Shown: positions 25,717 to 37,124 of the stretch, one piece after another
Layout: every line of letters starts with the position of its first letter
How positions within the stretch are numbered: the stretch's first letter is position 1
NCBI RefSeq assembly: GCF_964019385.1
Contig: NC_088655.1
Span: forward strand, 17,784,690 to 17,848,689
From: Sycon ciliatum
Taxonomy: Eukaryota; Porifera; Calcarea; Leucosolenida; Sycettidae
DNA: 64,000 nt
Reading direction: 5' to 3'
The notes under the pieces: model-generated
Databases searched by the model: none
Told to the model about the DNA's origin: nothing
What the model saw: only the letters and a program-made list of their open reading frames with translations
Program-made: the position numbers and the translations under genes

Positions 25717-25934
25717 TTGGTGTAAGTGAGTGACGTGTGCTTGAAAAAAAACACTCTGATGTTTTGTGACTATATCCACTGCTAATACTCCGGAGATGCT
25801 GTTGGTGCCACAAATTGTATCGATTTCACCTTATGCAATTGCCTATCTTCAACCCTTCATATCTCAGTGGTATCACTGTGGATTTCAATAAAATTTTCTG
25901 TATGGCCTTGTGATACCCACCACCATCGATTACC
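25717..25934 (+). repeat. 218-bp direct repeat, copy 1
   Basis: Nearly identical to 26646-26863. It begins TTGGTGTAAGTGAGTGA and ends in an ATTACC word. Both copies have the same length and orientation, separated by about 0.7 kb. They could be solo ends of a small element with internal DNA at 25935-26645. Confidence 0.85.
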
Positions 25935-26380
25935 TGGCGTCTGGTGAAGCCAGGGATCATTTGTCCAGTCAGGTCGGCAGCCTAACCGTCGGTAAGCTTG
26001 TGTTTGGATCCCGTTCTGCTCGATGTGGTAGATCACAAACAATTTGATATCGCACAAATTGATCTCAGCATCGTGCGAACGGTATTTTATATTCAGAAAA
26101 TCCCAAAGTGTCTCTGTGTGGCCTTCCGATGCCACGAGAAACTCCAATCAGGCTCCTATGTCCTCTGCCTTCATGATTGAATGTCCACTTCGTTTGAACA
26201 ACGAACACAACAATCGAGGACGGCTTTGCAATGAAAAATACAGCTATACTGGAGCTGAAAAAAAGAAGAAAAAAAGGTGCTCAGGATGAGACTCGAGTAC
26301 ACGTATACTCTCCCAGCAGGTGAAACGTAAATTGCTGTGAAAAATGCGTGTCGCCGACTGACCAGTAATTTCGCCTGACG

Positions 26381-26632
26381 CACCAAGAGTGTGCAACTGC
26401 CTGCACAACCTCTATGCTGTGCTGCGACGGCAGAACTTCACATCGCGTAACTTGGTTCAAAAGGTTATGCTGGCAAACAGTGCAAAGTGACCACAAGAGA
26501 GTTGTACCCAAAGCTGGGTTGCGTACAACCCTGTATCTATCATGCACAGAGTGCAAATAATGTGTACGGGTTCATCACGTGATGTGAAGTCCTGCCGTCG
26601 CAGACCCCATAGCTGGAGTTGCACACTCTTGG
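26381..26632. mobile_element. Inverted-repeat element (MITE-like)
   Basis: The arms at about 26381-26448 and 26576-26632 are reverse complements and share CCAAGAGTGTGCAACT, TGCGACGGCAG and ACTTCACATC. The 130-bp centre has no frame. It lies between the two 218-bp direct repeats. Confidence 0.6.
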
Positions 26633-26645
26633 GGTTTATGAACTA

Positions 26646-26863
26646 TTGGTGTAAGTGAGTGATGTGTGCTTGAAAAAAACACTCTGATGTTTTGTGACTA
26701 TATCCACTGCTAATACTCCGGAGATGCTGTTGGTGCCACAAATTGTATCGATATTCGCCTTATGCAATTGCCTATCTTCAACCCTTCATATCTCAGTGGT
26801 ATCACTGTGGATTTCAATACAATTTTCTGTATGGCCTTGTGATACACACCACCATCAATTACC
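26646..26863 (+). repeat. 218-bp direct repeat, copy 2
   Basis: Second copy of the repeat at 25717-25934, differing at only a few positions. Confidence 0.85.
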
Positions 26864-28029
26864 GATGATAAACCTGGAAAAAGCCTGATTTAAAAAATGG
26901 GGTGAAGTGCCTAATAATATGAACCATGCAGCCCAACGAATTTTTCTCAAAATGAGCCGCGACATCACAAAAGGGTGCTTATGGCAAGCGACATAAAACT
27001 GCGAAAAACTCGTTTGAAAGTTGAGTATGCAATATTGAGAGTGCACATTTTCTTTTTGAATTCGATCAGTTTCGTTGCGATTTATCAAGCTTTTTGAATG
27101 CGTTTTTTTGCAACACAAGCAGTGAGAATTCAGCCATTGCGGTGTATTCATAACTCAGTTTGTGACATTTTCGCCATAAGCACCCTTTTGCCATGGTGCG
27201 GCTCAAATATGTTAACAAAAATTCTCTCCCGTTAACCCCTCGCCTACTTTTTTTGTATTAAAATTTAATTTTGTTTTCTCAACAATTATTTGTGCATTCC
27301 CATTGTGCTGTACTCGCATGTAGCCCACCACCGCTAGCTTGTAGAGGCCCAAAACCAAACGTCGTAGCTACTCGTAATAAAATAACAAGGCTTGCATGAA
27401 AATGTCCCACTTACCCTGTGTCTTACAAGACTTCATCCTGAAGTCGAGTGGCATTGAGCGCCATTCCATTCATCTAAATGTTCTCTGACATTTCCAAAAC
27501 AACGTTCATTATTCGCAGGATTCCTCGTGCGAGCACGGAACGGCAAAGGCTACTTATTCGGAGCACAGCGAAGCCTGCACCGTTTATTAAAAGCCTGGGA
27601 ACTAAAGGACAACAGAAGCAATGCAACACAAGTCATAATTTCGTTTATACATCCGCCAGCGCTGTGAAGACTGAAGATAAAATAATTGAGATGAAACTGG
27701 AGTACTCAACTGAGTCGGAGCAGTGAAAAACGCAAGCGCCCTCACTAGTGCACTCTACACCCTATCGCGTACTACTGAAACCTGATTGTTCACACAGTTT
27801 ACCGTTGTCGGTCTAGTTCCAGGCCCAGGCACTGACACTAAGCAGATTCTGGCAATGGACTGCATTTCACATTTTCAGCGTTGGCGGCGAAACATAATAA
27901 TATCCAATCTGATCAGCAGCCGGGCTAGTATTAGCGGTATATCTACCAGTGTGGGAACTGAACGGATTTTGTCATCAAGTGTAGATCTACAGTGCGAAAT
28001 AGTGGTTGCGACTTCGGGGATAATTATTT
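26864..28029. other. Unassigned DNA
   Basis: No gene is supported. The 208-codon plus frame at 27786-28412 runs through the strong inverted repeat at 28030-28151 and has no domain, so it is not called. Confidence 0.4.
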
Positions 28030-28151
28030 TAGGAATGTGTTTGCTCCCACACTGGAGCTCTCGCGCTATTCCGTGGTGGGTCAGACAAGACAGTGTCAAG
28101 TCAAGTCGGCGGATTAGCGCGAGCTCCAGTGTGGGAGCAAACTCATTCCTA
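28030..28151. repeat. Strong inverted repeat (hairpin-forming)
   Basis: The arms 28030-28068 and 28115-28151 are almost perfect reverse complements containing TTTGCTCCCACACTGGAGCT, around a 46-nt loop. A transcript would form a stem of about 37 bp. It may be a tiny MITE or a structured RNA. Nothing else identifies it. Confidence 0.75.
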
Positions 28152-30515
28152 AAAAAGTGTAGATCTAGATACCTGTATCTACACTCTACAGTGTTTTCCT
28201 CTCACATTGTTTTTTTGATAACATTTGTTATGGAATTTTTATTTCCTGAATTTTGTTTACACAAGGCAGATTGGAAGCTTTGTCACAACTCTGAGTCTGA
28301 GTTTCACGTATTACTTCGGTCATCAAGTACAGTGTATAGTGTTGATTTATTTTTTCACGGAGAAGCCGGACAACCCGATCATGCTCCGCTGGTTTTCAAC
28401 TTACGTGTATAACCAATGTGTGTAACACGAAGCATATCGACTACCGACTACATGTACTCACAGAAGGACAGTTCTACTCCTTAGTTCTAGAAAATACAGG
28501 TCGTGTCATCGGAAGGCGATTCACAGGATGACTCCCGCGCCGCCGGCGGTGAGCTTTCCCCAATGCGGTAGGCCGAAAAGGAGACTGATTGAAAAAACGC
28601 TAAGGCTTTAGCCGATTATGGAGGGTTTCTTTGAGAATCACGGAAAATCGACAAAATCGTCCTGTACCTCACCAAATTCGAAGCCAATACGTCGACAATA
28701 CTTTTAGCTGATTTTCCAATATTCTCCAATGTTGCAGCCGATTTTCGAACAGTCGGATGATTTTGCAGCTGAATCTGATTTGAAAAGCCGAATTTGGGGA
28801 AAGCCTTCGCCGAGGCCCGAGGGACCCGTTCACAGAAACCTGTGAATACCGTACTTGCGAGATTAGAGCCCTCTCTCGAATAGTGGTCAATCTCTGAATA
28901 CCAGTGAAATAATTACGCCCTGTCTTGAATAGTGCCAACCCCCCCCCCCCCCCCGAGCCCCCGACGATTGTAACCAAGCTGATGGGCAAGTTTGGTGTTC
29001 TTTTGCTAATGTACTTGTCCATCTCAATCCACTGGTGATTACAGCATCAATATCACAGTTATTGAATTTGTTACCGTTTCTGGGGAGCGATAGTTTACAG
29101 TAAACAATAGGCGTTGTTTTACTTAGCCTTCTTTGTCTTTATGCTGGTCCTTGCTGGATGACGTACATGTAAGTGTACCAGCATTGAAGAACTGGTGCCC
29201 TCTGTTGAATATTGCCTCATCTGTGATGGACTTTGGAAAAATACTGCCCCAATATTGTCCCAGGGGCAATATTCGGCCGACTACGGTAATCACTTGGAAA
29301 GTAAATTTAGAGCTCGGAAGGTGATGAGGGTGATAATGGTGGTGTTGGTGAATGCAACGATGAGAAGAACGAAAGGTGGAAGAATACCTCCGGCGTGCTA
29401 AATCAACGAAGTCGCACCAACTTCTTCTTCACACGTTACTCGAAAAGTTCATTTCATTTGTTTCACCCATACACCGTAATTTTTAGGCCCTATTTGCGAA
29501 CGGGTTTACTCACGAAGCTAATCGAGTGAAACCAGAAAGTAGTACTCGTAGCAATACTTGTCTTGCTAGTGAGGACTGTTCATGCAGTTGTTTCACATAC
29601 TTGAAGACGGTTGAAGTACAAGTACAATGTCATGTATTTAAAGGAAGAACAATGGACCAATGAACTATGAGTTAGGTTATCATTTCCACTAACAGCACCA
29701 GTTACTTGACAGTCACCTCATGCGATAACTAAATCATTGCACGACACAGACCAACGGTACTAACATTCCACAACTAACTAACTGGCTTCTTTTTTTTCGT
29801 GCTATAAATATTTGGCTCTCCATCCGAGTCCATCTTTATAAGTTTCTAATTCACATTATTTTCATGTTTCTTCTTGTATTCCCTATTGTGATGTATTTTC
29901 AAACTAATGATCGTCACAGGAAAACGTTTTAAAATGTTTCTCTTCACACTACGCCCCAGTCACGCGACATTCGCGTTCTTTCAATATTAATAAATATATT
30001 TTTTGGAAAGCCTATGATAGCATCACTGGAATTATTGGACGCAAGTTCAGACGTGGTTTTCTCGCCCAGTCTAGAATTGGCCGTGCAAGATTGAGCTCTT
30101 CCGCCAATAGCAATGTAATGATTTAAGTGTTGGAGTAGAGTTTCAAACCGTCAGGGACCATATAAGAATGTGACCAGACACATTTAAAACTAACAAGACA
30201 CACACACACAAAGAAGGAAAAGCAAGAAAACAACACGAAACCACAATAAACAATATTATGCAGCTACATACGAGTACGTGCAAACAATAAGAGGATGACA
30301 AAGGTGTTTTAACTCTGACTTTCACGCACTAAGTTTTACGAGTAAGTTAAAGTTCTGACACCTTAGTCTAGCTAATTGGGATATGGTGGGGACAATATCA
30401 CTTTTAAGATGTTAAATGAAAGGTGATTAAACATCAAGTTGTTTTCTGACATACCTAGCACACTGTAGTCTGGCATTGGTCTTATGAGAGTGCGATTGCT
30501 CGAGGAGTGGACTTA
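28152..30515. other. Unassigned DNA with one C-homopolymer
   Basis: No gene or transposon is recognised. A run of about 17 C residues lies at about 28937-28954. Frames of 60-117 codons on both strands have no domain. Confidence 0.45.
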
Positions 30516-30915
30516 AACGTCGCTTGAATGAATGAGAACAGAGTGTGTAGTGGATATCAAATATAGCACCGGCCAATAGCCAAATCCACAAAACAATGCA
30601 GGTCATATCATGCGCATTTACCAGTATACACTAGACCAGGGACTTGACTAACATTACTCAAACGTAGACGAAATTGCGGTTCACAACTATAAACAACATA
30701 AAACAGCATTGGAACAAATATGAGGAGGGACAAATAACAATCAGATAGTTACTTTCAATGGGATTATGAGAACAATGCTACTTGAACAATGTTTTTTGTG
30801 TTGTATGTTCTTTAAAACTCCCCCATGAGTTTTCAGGCGCTAGAGATGTCCATCATAATTATGGTTATTGATTAACAAATTTCCAAATACTTCAGGACAA
30901 TGCGCACCCAGGTAT

Positions 30916-32596
30916 TTAACATTCGGAATCAGACTCTTCAGAAGTATCCTCTTCATATCCATCGAGAACATCAACTCCTTGGTCTTGTGAATCTTGCGAT
31001 TTGCTGGTGCTACATTTACTGCCCGGTTGAGTACGGGGTGCTTTTCTAATATTCTTCTTGGACCGTTGATAGACAAACCACTTCCGTATGGTTGTTGTCG
31101 TTACGGCAAAACGGTTAGCCAATTGGGCTAACCTTCGTGTAGATGGCCAATGATCTTGAGCAAATTCATGCGTCAGAACAGCATACTGATTCTCTGAAAG
31201 TCGCTTGTGGGCTCGGCCACTTCCCGATTTGGTAGTACTTTTATCTCGTGGGGGACTGACGTTCCTGTCTACGTCATCTAGCCATGCTTTGAATATAGGA
31301 TACAACGAATTCAATTCAGCGTCACCAAATGAACGACTTCTAAACCTGGTGATAGAGTTCTTAGAGATTGGAAATTTGGCACCATAGGATATGCAGAGTA
31401 TGGATGCGAGTCTTTTTTGTGAAAATGTTTGCCCGTTCTCTTGCTGTTTTGACCAATTCGCAAAACGCCTGATGATTATACCTCAATATATCTGCCTTTG
31501 CCGCCGGAGAAGAGTGATCCAATTCAGTTCGTATCGGGCGATTTGGGGATGATCCGAAATCGCTTGTTCTCTGCCCAAGCGAAGCATTCTCGCTGTTTTG
31601 CTGTTGTGATGGACTCAAGGTTAAAGAGGAAGCTATCACAGGTAAACTAAAACGCGTATCTTTTTGTGGCGTTAATAATCTCCTAAAGGCTGTCGGGGGG
31701 TATGGGGATGCTGCATAGCGCCTTCTACTCTTCCTATGAGAAATACACTCACGGTTTTGCTGATGCGAGTTACTGCCGGACGAAGAAGAAGCATATCCCT
31801 GTAAAGCAGATGGTGTATCGTGCTGCGCTGAACTACGGGCATTCGATATAGTTATATGGTCTTGGGAGCCAGATGCGGATGCTGTGTGATTCCAGGTTCT
31901 CGGAACAAGGGAAACGTTCTCTGAGTAATTCTGCCACTGGTGATGCTCCTGCTGTGGATTGAGGGAGGAATTATACGAGATGCCTTCTAGTCGCTCTTTC
32001 GCTCCATGATGGTGAGTAGGATTGCTAGAAGCAATGGCAGGCTGTGTTAGGTAAGAGCCACTGCTAGAACTGGCATATGCCACTTGCTGCAAGCCAGACG
32101 AACAAGATACAGATACAGATCCACTTGCAGATGATAGCTCCGAACCAATAGTCACATCGGGTTCGACGGGTCTGGAAGTGAAGTATTTTGTTTCGGTTTG
32201 AGCTGGCCGGGGCCCATTCAGCCAACGGGCAATTTCTTGATCGTCGTGGGCAACTTGCTTCCAATCTAATGCGATTTCCTCAGCGAAATCTAGCGGTTTG
32301 TCTTTGGAGTATTGTCGTGTCTTGATCTTTTCCAGCACGGCAGTAAGCTCATTTCGCAGTGGGTAAGAGTCCCAGGGACTTTCGTCACAGTTGTGCTCCA
32401 GTTCCAGGCTAAGCCTTGGTGGACAATTCGATGATGTTTGTAGCGCCATAGATGTGCTTGATGGGTTATTGAAGTGTGATGTGGCATCTGGTATGGTCTC
32501 ACTGCTGGGCGACGATGTCCTGCTCTTTGCTGTTGAAGTTGAAGACTTGATCCAAGAAGGGACACCTGTCGCCGTTCGTGGTGAATGGTCAGCCAT
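30916..32596 (-). pseudogene. POU-homeodomain-like gene A, frameshifted in the POU-specific domain
   Basis: Paralogue of the genes at 35448-37124 and 57375-59084; the product would be a nuclear DNA-binding regulator. The start is taken as ATG 32594-32596 (MADHSP), because in all three genes this ATG follows a CTTTCAG splice-acceptor-like word and the frame upstream is poorly conserved. The N-terminal half is Ser/Gln-rich low complexity. It includes a shared block with SYPLRNELTAVLEKIKTRQ and a DWKQVA segment. The POU-specific domain starts normally (FCELVKTARERANI). One extra A in the AAAA at 31422-31425, compared with genes B and C, then shifts the frame, and the original frame stops at 31361. 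The rest of the domain, the homeodomain and the acidic tail remain readable in the second frame to 30916. Homeodomain position 51 is Tyr instead of Asn (WFVYQR). A sequencing error or a tiny intron cannot be excluded. Confidence 0.75.
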
Positions 32597-32770
32597 ATAA
32601 ACGTCCTGAAAGATATCGATTATTTGTTCTCTGCACCCGGAAGACAATAGCGATAGAAGACAAACTGAGTAGTGAGAGAGAATCTTAGAATTCGATGTTC
32701 GAAGAGTACCACCGACAACGGATAGAAAGACACTTGATAAGCAATGGGGTTGGGAGTAGTCTACTGGCAT

Positions 32771-33480
32771 TGAAGACTGTCTCGAGAACTACATTGTTTT
32801 GAGGCTCTTCAGGGGAGAATATTTCACAGTTTCTTTTGCCAAAGTAAGGGCTAAAGAAAAATAATTGCAAGTGAAAGTTGTTCGCCCTTAGTAACACTTG
32901 GTGGAAAAGAATCACAACTGCAATGTGATAAGATCTCGCACAGAACCCCCTAGTCTTTGGAATTTCAACTATTTGAGCATCCTGAAAGGCGTCAGTACGT
33001 TCAAATGATCGTTCTTCTCACATGTGCGTATCGCTCAATCATTTAAATTTTCTAAAGCTGTTCATATTTGCACGACTCAGCCGTATCTTAGTAATTACAG
33101 CATTCGCATTCACACTTATCCAGCTTAATACAACATCCGCTACCGGTACTTCTGTCCATTTGTTGCCCTCTGCAGTAGCAATAATTCGATAACGTGCAAG
33201 GTTTCTCAAGTCTTGCGCACTTTTTTCAATTATTCAACGTGTCCGAGGTCATCAGTTGCCCATGCTCTTTTATCCACCTCTTTGGGCTATTGGTCACGCG
33301 TTCATTTCTGATGTTCCTCAATGTCTGGTCTCACCTTTCAGGAGCAACACTGACTCATTCTGCACTCTGGTGTTCCACGAGGTGTTTGTTGCGCTGGAAA
33401 CGAAGGAAAGGGAGTGTAAAAATATACCTAATGCCGTACACTCAGAGGGGAAAAAGGAGAGGCGAAGAGGAACGACGATG
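32771..33480 (-). promoter_or_regulatory. Conserved 5' flank of POU-like gene A
   Basis: This flank aligns with 37300-37990 and 59260-59960 upstream of genes B and C. It shares GTTTGTCGC/GTTTGTTGC-like words, CACATGTGCGTATCGCTAAA-like sequence and GTTTCTCAAGTCT. The flank, not only the coding region, was duplicated, so it should contain the shared promoter and 5' UTR. No specific TATA or initiator is called. Confidence 0.45.
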
Positions 33481-33529
33481 AAGAGCCCCAGCTAGAACAG
33501 TCTAACCACCCTGCGGGGAGCGGAGTGAA

Positions 33530-33980
33530 GGCCCCACGGCCTGTCAAGTGTTCCAAAGCGTTGCCCTCACGTGCGTGTTTTCGAACACCATACCAGAACT
33601 GTACTATGGTATCCATGGTATCCATGGATACCATGGATACCATAGAGACAACAGCAGTCGGACACCTGGTTAGTTTAGTGATGAATGAGTTCACGGAATA
33701 AATGCCCCAGGGGCCTCTCACGTGACTACTTGCATTATTGTGTTGGTGCGCTAAGTCTGAACTGTCACCCTTATTTCCAGTACAAGTACATGTATACTAC
33801 ATATTGGATAAATCTTGTATTGTAGAATTCCACATGTGTGTATACTGCTCTGTACTTTTGTGCATTGAGCACTTTAGCTCCAGCTGCCTTGACCGGCCTT
33901 CAACTTTTATTATAATTCACACACGTTACGGCCACGCTTGCGGACACTTGAGGCGCCCGTGGCGCATTCACTCCGCTCGC
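33530..33980. mobile_element. Repeat W remnants with a 42-bp perfect palindrome
   Basis: The words GAGACAACAGCAGT, GAGTTCACGGAATAAATGCC and CCAGGGGCCTCTCACGTGAC match the terminal inverted repeats of the element at 55745-56520. Bases 33604-33645 form an uninterrupted palindrome made of TATCCATGG units. Further W-like words (CACGTTACGGCCA, GGACACTTGAGG) occur up to 33980. Confidence 0.6.
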
Positions 33981-34044
33981 CATATGGTCGATAGATCCTG
34001 TGTATCTGCTCTTGTTTGTCTACTTATGGTATTATAAATCCGTG

Positions 34045-34606
34045 TGAGGACATTGATGCACGTATAATAGCAGGGAACCGGGCATTTTCCAGAGTATCAT
34101 GGAAACGCCATACCCAGCAGTCCCGCTTAGGCATGTTTGTCAGTTCTCCTATATAACTGCGTGCTATGGACTCTAACAAAAGCCTTAGCAAGCAAAATTG
34201 ATGTATGGCACCACCGTAAACTCAGATATATACTTTGAATCATCTTTCCCAATAAAATTTCGAATAATGCTCTTTATGCTAAAACTGCTCAATGCCCAAT
34301 AAGTGCAGTCTGTAGACGCCGGCGCTTATTATGGTTTGGACATGTCATTCGTGAGTGGAAGTAGGCTGTGTCCTACAAAGCCCTTCAAATGGCAATGAAT
34401 ATAACAGATATAAAGAAGCCCAGAGGTCGCCCAGTGACCAGATGGGTAGACAACATTAGGAATGACCTTTTACTTCTCAATATGTCTCTTTTGGAAGGGG
34501 AGCAACTCGACTCAGACAGAACGCACTGGCTCGACGTTGTCGACAGATGCATGACCCTCATTTGATTTGTCGTATGAGCTACACGCCTGCTGTATTATTA
34601 TTATTA
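34045..34606 (+). pseudogene. 3' end of a second LINE family, inserted between POU units A and B
   Basis: Plus strand. The frame spells RRRRLLWFGHVIREW, an in-frame TAG at about 34361, then AVSYKALQMAMN, KKPRGRPVTRWVDNIRNDLL, a DRTHWLDVVDRC end and TGA. This W-F-G-H-V ... R-G-R-P ... W-D-I layout is the standard C terminus of many non-LTR retrotransposons. It is followed by a (TTA)n tail ending at about 34606. In the homologous flank near gene C (56670-56690) this DNA is absent, so it is an insertion of about 0.56 kb. The RT itself is missing. Confidence 0.75.
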
Positions 34607-35447
34607 GGTACTGTTAAGGTATTAATCACATTATAATGGCCTAAAGTGTATACCAGATTCACACTGACGGTGTCCGCCTAGTTTCCACCAATCATATTAT
34701 AATCTTTTTTTGCTTGGTTCAATATCCTTTGTTTTCAACTGGGTTTGCATTTTGTTCTGATGATTCATCATTTTATCAATGCATGCATTCCATTTCGATT
34801 CATTGTGGGGTTTGTGCCCGTAAAAGATGCTGTCATTCGCGCATAGAAACGTGGTTCTGCAATTGCACCCGCTCATTCAGCGACGATGATTTGGTTTATT
34901 TCTCCAATGGCTAGTTTTAGATCAAGCTGATTGAGGTGGCAATTCCCACCACGCCTAGACTTAGGGATACTTTACAGCAAACAATAGGCTCTTTATCTTT
35001 GCCTTCTTTGTCTTTATGCTGGATGACATAAATGAGCAGAGCGTGTAGTGGATATCAAACTCAAACTCAAAAGGGGAAACACAAAGCAAATCAAATATGG
35101 CACCGGCTAATAGCCAAGTGCGCAAAACATCGCAGGTCATATCATGCGCATTACCCGGTATATAGTAGATCAGGAACGTGACTAACATTACTAAAACGGA
35201 GACGAAATTGCCGTTCACAACCATAAACAATATGAAACGGCATGCGTACAAATGTGACCTGGGACAAATAACAATCAGACAGTTACTTTGAATGGGAGTA
35301 TGAAAACAATCATATTATGCTACTGAACAATCTTGTTTGTGTTGTACGTTCTTTTAAACTCCCCCGCATGAGTTTTCAGGCGAGAGAGATGTCCATCATA
35401 ATAACACATTTCCAATTACTTCAGGAAAATGTCCGCCCAGGTATGTA
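34607..35447. repeat. 3' flank of POU-like gene B, part of the segmental duplication
   Basis: Aligns with 56672-57374 beyond gene C; the part nearest the gene also aligns with 30530-30915 beyond gene A. It contains a GTACTG..GGTATTAATCACATTA block and a CCTGGGACAAATAACAATC block. It probably includes the 3' UTR. No gene is seen. Confidence 0.65.
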
Positions 35448-37124
35448 TCATTCGGACTCAGACTCTTCAGAAGTATACTCTTCATCTCCATCGAGATGTT
35501 CCACTCTTTGGTCTTCTGAATCTTGCGACTTGCCGGTGCCGCATTCACTGTCTGGCTGAGTTCGGGGTGCTCTTCTAATATTCTTCTTGGCCCGTTGACG
35601 ACCAAACCATTTCCGTATTGTGTTTGTACTTATGGCAACACTGTTAGCCAATTGGGCTAACTTTTGTGTAGACGGCCAATGATCTTGAGCAAATTCATGC
35701 GTCAGAACAGCATACTGATCCTCTGAAAGTCGCTTGTGGGCTCGACCACTTCCCAATTTGGATTTACTTGTATCTCGTGGGGGACTAACGATCCTGTCTA
35801 CGTCATCTAGCCATGCTTTGAATATAGGGTACATCGAATTCATTGTAGCGTTACAATATACACGTCCTCTAAAGTTTCTGATAGACTCCGCACTGTTTGG
35901 AAATTTGGCACCATAGGATATGCAGAGTATCGATGCGAGTCTTTCTTGTGAAATGTTTGCCCGTTCTCTTGCTGTTTTGACCAATTCACAGAACGCCTTA
36001 TGATCAAAACTCAATAAATCAGCCTTAGCCGCCGGAGAAGAGTGATCCATTGTACTTGGTATTGGGAGATTTGGGAGTGATCCGTAATCGCTTGTTGTCT
36101 GCCCAAGGGAAGCGTTCTCGCTATTTTGCTGTTGTGATGTACTCCAGGCTAAAGAAGAAGCAATCCCAGGTAAACTAGAAGGTGAATCTGTTTGTGTAGT
36201 CAATACTCTTCTGTAGGCTGGTGGCGGATATGGGGATGCTGCATGACGCCTTTTTCTCTCCGTATGAGAAATATACTCACGGTTTCGCTGTTGAAAGTTA
36301 CTGACGGCCGAAGAAGAAGCATATCCCTGTAAAGCAGATGGTGTATCGTGCTGCGCTGAACTGCGGGCATTTGATCTACTTCTATGGTCTTGGGAGCCAG
36401 ATGCGGATGCTGTGTTATGCCTTGTTCTCGGAACAACGGAAATGTTCTCTGGGTAATACTGCGATTGGTGATGCTCCTGCTGTGGATTGAGAGATGAATT
36501 ATACGAGATGCCTTCTAGTCGCTCTTTTGCTCCATGATGCTGAGCAGGAGAGCTAGAAGCAATAGCAGGCTGTGCAAGGTAAGAGGCACTGCTAGAACTG
36601 GCATATGTCACTCGCTGCGAGCCAGACGAACGCGATACTGATATGGACCCACTTGCAGATGATAACTCTGAACCAATAGTTACATCGGGTGTGACGGGTC
36701 TGGAAGTGAAGCACTTTGTTTCCGAGTGAGTTCGCCGGGATCTATTCAGCCAACCGGCAATTTGTAGATTGTCGTTGGCAACTCGCTTCCAATCCTCTGC
36801 GATTTCTTCAGCAACATCTAGTGGTTTGTCTTTGGAATATTGTCGTGTCTCGATCCTTTCCAGCACGGGCGTAATGTCATTTCGCAGGGCATACGAGTCC
36901 ACGGGACGTAGATCATAGTAAGGCTCAAGCTCTGGGCTAAGCCTTCGTGCCCTATTCGGTGACGTTGGTATCGCCATAGATGTGCTTGATGGATGATTGA
37001 AGTGTGATGGGGCATTGGTTACGATCTCACTGCTGACCGACGATGCCCTGCTCTTTGCTGTTGCGGTTGAAGACTGGATGCAAGGAGAGACACCGGTCTC
37101 AGTTCGTGGTGGTTCGTCAGCCAT
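35448..37124 (-). CDS. POU-homeodomain-like transcription factor, gene B (intact frame)
   Basis: Uninterrupted frame of 558 codons from ATG 37122-37124 (MADEPP). The frame runs on upstream for 58 codons, but a CTTTCAG acceptor-like word 9 bases before the ATG, conserved in all three paralogues, suggests a 5' UTR intron and supports this start. Residues 1-370 are Ser/Gln/Pro-rich, with a conserved charged block (YALRNDITPVLERI, then DWKRVA). Residues ~374-443 fit a POU-specific domain: FCELVKTARERANISQ, SYGAKF in place of the usual LYGxxF, and PIFKAWLDDVD in place of PLLxKWLxxAE. A linker leads to a 60-residue homeodomain at ~461-520 with WPSTQKLAQLANS and WFGRQR. The invariant Asn51 is Arg here. 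The last 38 residues are acidic (DEEYTSEESESE). It is a putative nuclear regulator. The divergence is strong, so a POU-derived rather than canonical POU class is claimed. Confidence 0.75.
   Translation of the reverse strand: MADEPPRTETGVSPCIQSSTATAKSRASSVSSEIVTNAPSHFNHPSSTSMAIPTSPNRARRLSPELEPYYDLRPVDSYALRNDITPVLERIETRQYSKDKPLDVAEEIAEDWKRVANDNLQIAGWLNRSRRTHSETKCFTSRPVTPDVTIGSELSSASGSISVSRSSGSQRVTYASSSSASYLAQPAIASSSPAQHHGAKERLEGISYNSSLNPQQEHHQSQYYPENISVVPRTRHNTASASGSQDHRSRSNARSSAQHDTPSALQGYASSSAVSNFQQRNREYISHTERKRRHAASPYPPPAYRRVLTTQTDSPSSLPGIASSLAWSTSQQQNSENASLGQTTSDYGSLPNLPIPSTMDHSSPAAKADLLSFDHKAFCELVKTARERANISQERLASILCISYGAKFPNSAESIRNFRGRVYCNATMNSMYPIFKAWLDDVDRIVSPPRDTSKSKLGSGRAHKRLSEDQYAVLTHEFAQDHWPSTQKLAQLANSVAISTNTIRKWFGRQRAKKNIRRAPRTQPDSECGTGKSQDSEDQRVEHLDGDEEYTSEESESE

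Noticed and set aside
27786-28412. 208-codon plus-strand frame
   Set aside because: It spans the 28030-28151 hairpin, has no domain and no splice or codon signal supporting it.
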